This document shows, piece by piece, positions 24,419-30,334 of a stretch of 30,334 nucleotides of DNA. Source of the stretch: Cellvibrionales bacterium UBA1969 (lineage in GTDB: Bacteria > Pseudomonadota > Gammaproteobacteria > Pseudomonadales > UBA7434). The position numbers and the translations under genes are program-made. Numbering within the stretch: the first letter of the stretch is position 1; each line of letters begins with the position of its first letter. Location of the stretch: assembly GCA_002339085.1 (NCBI GenBank), contig DDDX01000073.1, positions 46,854 through 77,187 of the forward strand. Direction: 5' to 3'. The notes beneath the pieces were generated by a model. The model ran no database searches. It had not been told where the DNA came from and saw only the letters and a list, made by a program, of their open reading frames with translations.

Positions 24419-24442
24419 ATCACTTACAGTGTGGTAAGTCAT
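24419..24442. promoter_or_regulatory. Inverted repeat between NTF2-like and GST genes
   Basis: ATCACTTAC (24419-24427) and GTAAGTCAT (24434-24442) are inverted, with 8 of 9 positions matching, around a 6-base spacer. The element lies about midway in the divergent region, some 57 bases from the minus-strand gene and 105 from the plus-strand gene, so one regulator could control both. Confidence 0.5.
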
Positions 24443-24547
24443 ACTAGAGCTTCAGAGTAACTCTCTTGCTTAACAAGTTGTTAAAGATTGACCGGTATAT
24501 ATAAGGTTACTATATTTCTTCCAATTTCTTATTAAAAGGCAATGACC

Positions 24548-25171
24548 ATGGTGACTATTCATCATTTAGAACGCTCACGCTCAGATCGCATAATTTGGCT
24601 CTGCGAAGAATTAGGTATTGTGTATGAGATTGTTCAGCATCAACGAGATCCGGATACAATGCGTGCTTCTGAAACCCTATGGGCGGTCAACCCATTGGGA
24701 AAGTCGCCCGTTATTGAACATCAAGGACAGGTGATTTTTGAGAGTGGGGCGATTATTGAGTACCTGCTCAGTGCTTTTGACGCAGATAGCCTGCGACCTG
24801 CAACAGATACGAAAGCTTATATCGACTACTTGCAATGGTTGCATGCGGCCGAAGCAACAATGACACTGCCCATATTGATGCCAATGCTTTGTGGTGCAAT
24901 GGGCATCGAGTCCGAACTGATGCCGCTTTTTGCTGATAACGAGACTCAGACTCTATACCGCTACCTAGAAGCTGAATTGACACAGCGCGATTATATTGCC
25001 GGCGATAACTTTAGTGCTGCAGATATTATGCTGTCTTATACATTGATGATGGCTCAAAGCTTAGCAGTAACTGGTCCAGATGAGGTCTTTACCTCATATC
25101 CCGCTATTAATTCATACCTTGCTCGACTGAAGTCAAGAGAGGCCTATCAATTGGCTTGTGTTAAGTTTTAG
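24548..25171 (+). CDS. Glutathione S-transferase
   Basis: I choose ATG 24548 over 24542 because AAAAGG at 24534-24539 is then 8 bases away and the protein begins MVTIHHLERSRSDRI, as in family members. The product has 207 aa. The thioredoxin-like N-terminal domain has RSRSDRIIWLCEELG and the glutathione-binding NPLGKSPVIEHQG and ESGAIIEYL (Glu65-Ser66). The all-helical C-terminal domain includes the N-capping box in YIAGDNFSAADIMLSY. It may conjugate glutathione to an epoxide or unsaturated product. The divergent epoxide-hydrolase-like neighbour makes an epoxide plausible. Confidence 0.93.
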   Translation: MVTIHHLERSRSDRIIWLCEELGIVYEIVQHQRDPDTMRASETLWAVNPLGKSPVIEHQGQVIFESGAIIEYLLSAFDADSLRPATDTKAYIDYLQWLHAAEATMTLPILMPMLCGAMGIESELMPLFADNETQTLYRYLEAELTQRDYIAGDNFSAADIMLSYTLMMAQSLAVTGPDEVFTSYPAINSYLARLKSREAYQLACVKF

Positions 25172-25435
25172 AGTTTTTAGGAACAATGGTAATTTTGATA
25201 GACCAATTGATAAGATATTGAATTCTAGTTTCATTTTTGGATTAAATTGCAATCAAAAGTTATCTATTATGAACCTATATAATATCCTAAGCGTATTTAT
25301 AGATAGTAGCGGATTTTTTGTGCATAATTAGATTTATATTCGAAACAGTAAATTTTCAATAAATTCTCTATTATTGGTTTATTTGCAAAAAATATTGAAT
25401 AATATAGATGTCATTTTTAATAAATCGAGGTTCAC

Positions 25436-25939
25436 ATGTCTAATTTAACAACTCCCAAGGTAGTAGATTTGGTGCAAGATAATTCGCCAGCTTTGGTAAC
25501 CCCAGAAGCAGTACATTTTGGTAAGGACGATTTACCATTTGTTGATATTGGTGGTGGCAATAAATTAAAGGTAATGCAATTAAAAGTAGGCGAAGGCATG
25601 TGGATTATAGAAAATATATTCCAGGCCGGTTACGAAGTAGAGCCCCATAAGCATACTGGGCCTGTTTATGGGTATACTCAATCAGGCGCATGGAAATATA
25701 AAGAATACGATTATGTCAATCGTGCAGGATCATTTCTGTACGAACCCGCAGGTTCATTTCATACTTTGCAGTGTATCGAAGATAATACACGTGTGTGGTT
25801 TCAAATGTATGGTTCAAATATTAATCTTGATGCAGACGGTAATATTACCTCTGTAGCCGATGGTATGGGAACGTTAGAGTTTTACTACGCGATGTGTGAG
25901 CAAGAAGGTCTACCTAGGCCCAATGTTCTTGTCGAATGA
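25436..25939 (+). CDS. Cupin, 2,4'-dihydroxyacetophenone-dioxygenase-like
   Basis: The product has 167 aa with a single cupin barrel. Metal ligands are likely H71, H73 (EPHKHTGP) and H109 (PAGSFHTL), with E90 nearby. As I recall the 2,4'-dihydroxyacetophenone dioxygenase ligands (His76, His78, Glu96, His114), the His73/His109-type spacing is the same and Glu differs by one. The normal cupin Glu after HxH is Tyr here. C-C bond cleavage by non-haem iron is possible but not shown. GAGG lies upstream of ATG 25436. It ends only four bases from the stop of the convergent P450. Confidence 0.82.
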   Translation: MSNLTTPKVVDLVQDNSPALVTPEAVHFGKDDLPFVDIGGGNKLKVMQLKVGEGMWIIENIFQAGYEVEPHKHTGPVYGYTQSGAWKYKEYDYVNRAGSFLYEPAGSFHTLQCIEDNTRVWFQMYGSNINLDADGNITSVADGMGTLEFYYAMCEQEGLPRPNVLVE

Positions 25940-25943
25940 TTGA

Positions 25944-27167
25944 CTAACGCTTTACTAACTTAACTGGCATATATTTCAAACCGTTTACAAGATTTGATCT
26001 AATCCTCTTAGGTTCACCATTTAATGTGATACTTTTGTATCGCTTGAAAAATTCTTCAAAAAAGATTCGTGTTTCTAAGCGTGCTAAATTCGCGCCTAAG
26101 CATAAGTGGATACCATAACCAAATCCAAGGTGAGGGTTGTGTTCTCGGTGAATATCAAATTCCATTGGCCTGTTGAACACACTGTCGTCAAAATTGGCTG
26201 ACGAGTACATCATCACCACACGGTCATTTTCTTTGATTTTTTGGCCGCCTATTTCAGTGTCACAAGTCGCCGTCCGACGAAAATAATGCAGTGGGCAGGT
26301 CCAGCGTAACATTTCTTCGATGGCTTGCGGTAATTGGCTAGGATCAGCCTCGAGTTCTGCATAGAAGTGGGGGTGCTTGATTAGTTCCAGCATGCCGCCG
26401 GCCAGCAGTCCTCGCGTAGTCTCATTCCCTGCTACGGTAATTTGTACAAATAAGGATGCAAATTCACTTTCTGTGACTTTATGACCTTCGATCTCGACAT
26501 TGATCAGCAAGGATATTAGATCATCACCGCCGCCATCTTTACGTTCCATTGCCAATTGATAGCCGTAAGCTCCCATATCTGTGCTTGCGTTTTGTGTCTC
26601 TTCTTCTGTGCCGCCGATATCCGGATCGCTGGCGGAGGTTTGAAAGTCAGACCAGCGTCGCAGTTGAGGCCACATATCACGAGGAACGCCGAGCAGTGAA
26701 CCAATGACCGACGTGGGGAGCTCACCTGCTAAGTCGTCAACAAACTCGCAGGACAGTTCGTCACTTTCAAATCGACTGTCGACTTGATCGAGAATATCGG
26801 TAGTTATTTTTCGAATTTTAGGCTCAAGTTCGGCAAGTAATTTTTTGGTAAAGCGTTTGACGACAGCGCGCCTGATGGGGCCATGGTTTGGCGGATCCAT
26901 GCCCAGTAATTGTCCCTGAGCTTGCTTAAGAATATCTTCAGGCAAATCATCGACAATAACAAACCCGCGCTGGGCTGAAAATGTATTGAAGTCCTTTGAT
27001 ACGGCAACCACATCTTCATGACGACTGACCACCCAATAACCGCCGCCATCCGGATGCTCGTGCCAGTGCACTGGCGATTCTTTTCGCAATAAGGCAAATG
27101 CCTCATGGGGCACGTCATTGACATAGCTTTCTGGATTGTAAATATCGAGTTTTTTTAGTTCCATCAT
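25944..27167 (-). CDS. Cytochrome P450, CYP125/CYP142/CYP124-like
   Basis: The product has 407 aa. The I-helix is VAGNETTR at 245-252, ExxR is E285-R288 in EEMLR, and the haem loop FGYGIHLCLG is at 349-358 with Cys356. The C-terminal RSNLVNGLKYMPV at 390-402, the long MDPPNHGPIRR C-helix and LARLETRIFFEEFF after the haem loop are the style of the actinobacterial CYP125, CYP142 and CYP124 group. That group hydroxylates the end of sterol side chains and branched lipids. It probably starts sterol or branched-alkyl breakdown here; the substrate is inferred. The redox partner is not in the window. It is divergent from the Coq4-like gene. Confidence 0.92.
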   Translation of the reverse strand: MMELKKLDIYNPESYVNDVPHEAFALLRKESPVHWHEHPDGGGYWVVSRHEDVVAVSKDFNTFSAQRGFVIVDDLPEDILKQAQGQLLGMDPPNHGPIRRAVVKRFTKKLLAELEPKIRKITTDILDQVDSRFESDELSCEFVDDLAGELPTSVIGSLLGVPRDMWPQLRRWSDFQTSASDPDIGGTEEETQNASTDMGAYGYQLAMERKDGGGDDLISLLINVEIEGHKVTESEFASLFVQITVAGNETTRGLLAGGMLELIKHPHFYAELEADPSQLPQAIEEMLRWTCPLHYFRRTATCDTEIGGQKIKENDRVVMMYSSANFDDSVFNRPMEFDIHREHNPHLGFGYGIHLCLGANLARLETRIFFEEFFKRYKSITLNGEPKRIRSNLVNGLKYMPVKLVKR

Positions 27168-27293
27168 CGATTATTTTCCCTTAGTAAAATATTAGTCAAT
27201 AAATGGTTTATATGCGGCAAGGTTTTATTTACCTAAGGTTAAATACTACTTCTAAAGCTTACAAAAAACGGCCACATTACTTAAGCTTAATCA

Positions 27294-27306
27294 ATCAATG
27301 GTTGAT
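27294..27306. promoter_or_regulatory. Small inverted repeat in P450/Coq4-like divergent region
   Basis: ATCAA-TGG-TTGAT is a perfect 5-bp inverted repeat with a 3-base centre, in the 231-base divergent region between the P450 and Coq4-like genes. The site is short, so the call is tentative. Confidence 0.3.
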
Positions 27307-27398
27307 GATAATTCGTCAATTAAGACATATTCGTATCTTGTTTTTAATTAAATCCCGTAATTGACTCAGAAAATAGAATTCACTGAAAAGGGCATCTT

Positions 27399-28154
27399 GT
27401 GAATAAGCTATCAAAAGAAGATCTTAAAAGTAGTCGTTGGCGTTTTAATCTGAAGATGCTCAGGACAGCTGCTCAAATTCGACAACGTAACCCTAATGAT
27501 TTTCAGTCTGCTACATTAACATTTTTTGGTCTTGGCGGTAGAGACGACGCATCAATAATCAAACGCATGAGTCGTGATGCTGAAGGTCAGCGTCTAATAC
27601 GAGAAAGACAAGCTTTACCAGAGGGTATTCTGAACCCTCATTTGTATCAGGATTATCCAACTGGTAGTCTTGGGCGATGTTACTTTGAGCATTGCGATTT
27701 GCTGGGTCTTGACCCAAATTTCATCTCTTTAGAAAGCGCTAAAGTTTCCGACACCTTGCCGATCAGTGATACTCATCGTTATATCTATTATCGCCATCGT
27801 GACAGTCATGATTTATGGCATGTTTTAACGGGCTATGGTACAGATATGGCTGGTGAGGCCGCTATCATAGGATGGACATATGCTCAAATTGGTAATCGAG
27901 CCTATGGTTTAATTGCTTTATTAAATGCCTGTTTATGTGCTAAGCGCGGCAGATTTGACGTTTTTAAGACCGCATGGTCGGGTTATTTACATGGTCGAAA
28001 TTCACCTTTACTAATGTTAGTTGATTGGCAGAAATATATGGATAAGCCAATAGATTTTGTAAGGGCGAGTATCGGTCTGTCACTGGCAAGTCCATATCGA
28101 AAATTTCACATGCAAGATGCCCCGGGCGCCGATAAATTAAAAGTGAAGCCTTAA
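27399..28154 (+). CDS. Coq4-family protein
   Basis: The start is GTG 27399 with AAAAGGG upstream. The product has 251 aa. The hallmark HDxxH-x11-E is exact: H137-D138, H141 and E153 in SHDLWHVLTGYGTDMAGE. Eukaryotic COQ4 with this metal site takes part in ubiquinone assembly and C1 oxidative decarboxylation. Bacterial members are less understood. It sits next to a sterol-type P450 and a MaoC/ACAD operon, with no ubiquinone genes near, so a lipid- or quinone-binding job connected with the pathway is possible. Confidence 0.85.
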   Translation: MNKLSKEDLKSSRWRFNLKMLRTAAQIRQRNPNDFQSATLTFFGLGGRDDASIIKRMSRDAEGQRLIRERQALPEGILNPHLYQDYPTGSLGRCYFEHCDLLGLDPNFISLESAKVSDTLPISDTHRYIYYRHRDSHDLWHVLTGYGTDMAGEAAIIGWTYAQIGNRAYGLIALLNACLCAKRGRFDVFKTAWSGYLHGRNSPLLMLVDWQKYMDKPIDFVRASIGLSLASPYRKFHMQDAPGADKLKVKP

Positions 28155-28200
28155 ATATTTCCTGAAAAGCAAAGATGACATAAAATCAACACAGTAACAG

Positions 28201-28219
28201 TACCCCTCGCTTCGGGGTA
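28201..28219 (+). other. GC-rich hairpin between Coq4-like and MaoC genes
   Basis: TACCCC-TCGCTTC-GGGGTA forms a perfect 6-bp stem with a 7-base loop, 46 bases after the Coq4-like stop. The nearest T-run (GATTTTTT) starts about 12 bases later, so it is not a standard terminator; it may still slow or end transcription. Confidence 0.5.
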
Positions 28220-28266
28220 TAATTAAGCCTGATTTTTTCATGCTATTCACCGTGGAGTGCGGTTAA

Positions 28267-28842
28267 TTGAAGACACAAAATACTGATCTTACTGATGATG
28301 AGATTGAAGAGATGAAGGTCTTTGAAGAGCAACTCCAGTCCTTTGTCGGCGCCGAGGCAGGTCCTTTTTTGTCTTGGGATCGGGTTAATCGCGCGATGAT
28401 TCGTCATTGGTGTGAGGCCATGGGTGATGTTAACCCCGCCTATTATGATTCAGATGTGGCGGCTCAATTAGGTGCACCAGCTGGTGTTGTGGTGGCGCCG
28501 CCAACCATGATGCAAGCATGGACCATGACCGGTTTTGCCGGCCAGCACCCACCCGGTTCCGACACTCGAGAGTCGATGCCCGTTTTGCCCATTTTTGACC
28601 AGCAAGGCTACTTGGCCGTTGTGGCAACCAATTGTGAGCAAGAATACTTACAGGCTATTTGTGAGGGGGATGATATTAACGGTCGTTCGACGATTGAATC
28701 AGTGTCCAGCCGAAAGACTACAGGCCTTGGTGTTGGTTATTTTGTCACGCAATTGACTGAATTTAGAAATCAGCGAGGTGAAGTGGTCGGTAATATGCGA
28801 TTTCGCATCCTTAAATACAAGCCGTATTCAACGGCTTCCTAA
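28267..28842 (+). CDS. MaoC-like hydratase subunit, ChsH2 N-terminal-like
   Basis: The product has 191 aa. The start is TTG 28267, supported by GTGGAG (28252-28257) 9 bases upstream. The hot-dog fold of the FAS1/MaoC-like hydratase type shows in WCEAMGDVNPAYYD (48-61), GVVVAPPTMMQAW (73-85) and the strands near SRKTTGLGVGYFVTQLTEF. The usual His of the GDxNPxH motif is Tyr, so it is probably a non-catalytic or substrate-binding partner, as ChsH2 is to ChsH1. In mycobacterial ChsH2 a DUF35 domain is fused at the C-terminus. Here it is absent, and stand-alone DUF35 proteins occur at 15650-16665. It leads the operon with the acyl-CoA dehydrogenase and second MaoC. Confidence 0.85.
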   Translation: MKTQNTDLTDDEIEEMKVFEEQLQSFVGAEAGPFLSWDRVNRAMIRHWCEAMGDVNPAYYDSDVAAQLGAPAGVVVAPPTMMQAWTMTGFAGQHPPGSDTRESMPVLPIFDQQGYLAVVATNCEQEYLQAICEGDDINGRSTIESVSSRKTTGLGVGYFVTQLTEFRNQRGEVVGNMRFRILKYKPYSTAS

Positions 28843-28877
28843 TAGTTAAACCTTATTAAGAATAGAGCAACTTTGTT

Positions 28878-29996
28878 ATGGATTTTACGAAAACAGAGAT
28901 ACATGCCTCAGTCGATGCCTTGGCCGAACAAATTTTTCGCGGTCAGGTGAACGATGACTATCACAAGGCTCGCCGTGACCAAAGTGAAGGTTTTGATCGT
29001 GATTTGTGGCGGGTATTGGCCGGTGCAGGTTTATTAGCCGGCACCTTAAGTGAAGCGTCTGGTGGCAGTGATATGAACTTGCTTGAGGTCACGGGGCTAT
29101 TAGAAGCACAGGGTGTGGCATTGGCTAAATTGCCTTTATGGCAAAGCATTGTGGCATCACAGTTGATTGATAGGTTTGGATCGCAGGATCAAAAGACGGC
29201 TTTACTGCCGAGTTTTTCCCGCGGCGATAGCCATTTGAGTCTGGCTTTTGCAGAGGCGGCTCGCACAGACTTTGATGACTTATTAAAAATAAAAAACTAT
29301 AGCGTTAATGGCCTCGTCAATGATGTTGCGTTTGCGCAAGAGGCGAGTGCGATTATCCTGCCATTACAAACCGATGATGGGACTATTTTATATCTGCTTG
29401 ATCCCAGCCAAGATGGCGTTACGCTACTATTGCAAATGGCCAGTAATGGTGAGCCTCACTATCAGCTACAGCTTAATAATCTGCCAATAGATCCCGTTAA
29501 TATCATTGCCTCGTCGAATGGCAGTGTTGATCTAGTAGAATGGGTATTGCAACGCAGTTATACGGCCTTAGCGGCTGTGCAGTTAGGTGTTGTGCAAGAG
29601 GCGATTAAGCGCACCGCAAATTATGTCAATGAGCGACATCAATTCAATAAGCCCTTATCAAGTTTTCAGGCGGTGAGTCATCGAGCAGCGAATGGCTATA
29701 TCGATTATTCTTCATTGCGAGCTTGTGTCTATCTAGCAGCATGGCGATTAAGTGAAGACAAAGACGCCAGTGCTGAGGCACGAACAGCGAAGTGGTGGGC
29801 TTGCGAAGCGGGGCATCGCATTGCTCATACCGCGCAGCATTTACACGGCGGGTTGGGGGCCGATGTTGATTACCCTATTCATCGATATTTTTTATGGGCT
29901 AAACAACTGGAATATACTTTAGGTGGTGCACAGCAGCAATTGGCATCCTTAGGTACGCAATTAGCAAATAATGACACCTTAGGGTTTGTGATATGA
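28878..29996 (+). CDS. Acyl-CoA dehydrogenase, ChsE/FadE28-29-like subunit
   Basis: The product has 372 aa. ACAD layout: helical N-terminal domain (WRVLAGAGLLAGTLSEASGGSD), beta domain, and C-terminal helical domain with NERHQFNKPLSSFQAVSHR and the FAD-side AQHLHGGLGADVDYPIHRYFLWAKQLEYTLGG. The last stretch is typical of the steroid-CoA dehydrogenases of the ChsE type, which work as heterotetramers of two unlike subunits. The normal RxQFG has Asn for Gly (HQFNKP). A second ACAD partner is not in the window and may follow. The 36-base gap from the MaoC gene and the 4-base ATGA overlap with the next gene show one operon. The reaction would be alpha-beta oxidation of a branched or steroid acyl-CoA. 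Confidence 0.88.
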   Translation: MDFTKTEIHASVDALAEQIFRGQVNDDYHKARRDQSEGFDRDLWRVLAGAGLLAGTLSEASGGSDMNLLEVTGLLEAQGVALAKLPLWQSIVASQLIDRFGSQDQKTALLPSFSRGDSHLSLAFAEAARTDFDDLLKIKNYSVNGLVNDVAFAQEASAIILPLQTDDGTILYLLDPSQDGVTLLLQMASNGEPHYQLQLNNLPIDPVNIIASSNGSVDLVEWVLQRSYTALAAVQLGVVQEAIKRTANYVNERHQFNKPLSSFQAVSHRAANGYIDYSSLRACVYLAAWRLSEDKDASAEARTAKWWACEAGHRIAHTAQHLHGGLGADVDYPIHRYFLWAKQLEYTLGGAQQQLASLGTQLANNDTLGFVI

Positions 29997-30334
29997 GTCA
30001 GCTTAACTATGCCCAAGTGACAGTCGGTGACCAGTTGCCGCCGTTGTCGATCGATATCAGTGCAAAATTAATTACCGCAACCGCGATAGCAAGCCGTGAC
30101 TACCAAGATGTTCATCACGATCAAGATAGTGCGCGGGCCCTAGGGTCGCCGAATATTTTTATGAATATTTTAACCACTAATGGTTTTGTTGGTCGTTATG
30201 TCACTGATTGGACCGGCGCTTTAGGGGTGTTGAAAAAAGTAGCGATTAAGCTTGGCGCGCCAAATTATCCCGGTGACACCATGGAAATGACAGGTGAAGT
30301 TGTGGCGAAGAATGATCAAGATCATTCGATCGAA
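29993..30334 (+). CDS. MaoC-like hydratase, ChsH1-like, cut by the window end
   Basis: 114 codons are visible and the 3' end is missing. The frame starts at ATG 29993, overlapping the acyl-CoA dehydrogenase stop (ATGA). ASRDYQDVHHDQDSARALG near 33-51 carries the hydratase dyad Asp36 and His41, with the Asp-x4-His spacing of mycobacterial ChsH1 (Asp29, His34). PNIFMNILTTNGFVGRYVTDW and YPGDTMEMTGEV follow as expected. It should be the catalytic half of an enoyl-CoA hydratase with the MaoC-like protein at 28267. Confidence 0.9.
   Translation, partial: MSQLNYAQVTVGDQLPPLSIDISAKLITATAIASRDYQDVHHDQDSARALGSPNIFMNILTTNGFVGRYVTDWTGALGVLKKVAIKLGAPNYPGDTMEMTGEVVAKNDQDHSIE

Noticed and set aside
28201..28219. 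Rho-independent terminator after the Coq4-like gene
   Set aside because: Good stem, but the following bases ATAATTAAGCC are not a T-run; listed only as a hairpin.

Overview
The window reads as the chromosome of a moderately low-GC, probably marine gammaproteobacterium. The housekeeping block panE-yajQ, also neighbours in Pseudomonas as far as I recall, points that way, as do the AmtB, TrmH-family and CoxE-like genes. The catabolic genes recall the steroid- or terpenoid-degrading Cellvibrionales-type bacteria. This placement is an inference from gene content; there is no rRNA gene here. I see no tRNA, IS element or CRISPR array.

Layout. (1) 1-5200 is core: a 5'-truncated vWA/CoxE-like gene, a TrmH-family methyltransferase, an ammonium transporter with a strong terminator, panE and yajQ. 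(2) 5221-7575 is a two-gene operon with no gap between the genes: a metallo-beta-lactamase-fold hydrolase and a cytochrome P450. (3) 7576-10110 is an AT-rich island. It holds a small winged-helix protein and two overlapping paralogous genes for exported proteins with VPLP/PEP-CTERM-like tails, and ends in a long hairpin. A diverged promoter segment is present twice, once before the regulator-like gene and once before the pair. (4) 10144-12979 is a minus-strand operon: HSL-type esterase, NTF2-like protein, DUF1214-like protein. (5) 13409-15229 is an exported protein with one CxxCH haem motif, with an unusual three-segment hairpin just downstream. (6) 15650-18887 is a tight operon of two stand-alone DUF35 proteins and two thiolase-superfamily proteins that lack the usual nucleophilic cysteine. 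(7) 19161-20023 holds an outer-membrane barrel protein and a barrel-like fragment, each followed by a terminator. (8) 20034-25171 holds a molybdopterin oxidoreductase, an SDR dehydrogenase, two more NTF2-like proteins and a GST. (9) 25436-30334 holds a cupin, a CYP125/CYP142/CYP124-like P450, a Coq4-family protein, and a MaoC / acyl-CoA dehydrogenase / MaoC operon that runs off the window.

How it may work together. The second P450, the acyl-CoA dehydrogenase, the paired MaoC hydratases, and the DUF35/thiolase-like (Ltp2-like) proteins are the parts list of actinobacterial cholesterol side-chain shortening: terminal hydroxylation, alpha-beta dehydrogenation by ChsE, hydration by ChsH1-ChsH2, and retro-aldol cleavage by Ltp2. 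Here the parts are spread over about 15 kb and differently split: ChsH2-like MaoC and DUF35 are separate genes. NTF2-like proteins, SDR, esterase and a molybdenum enzyme could act on ring or side-chain oxygen functions. The substrate (sterol, bile acid, other terpenoid) cannot be read from the sequence. The most unusual parts are the cysteine-less thiolase pair, the exported-protein island with its duplicated promoter, and the mutually exclusive hairpins at 13329-13388.
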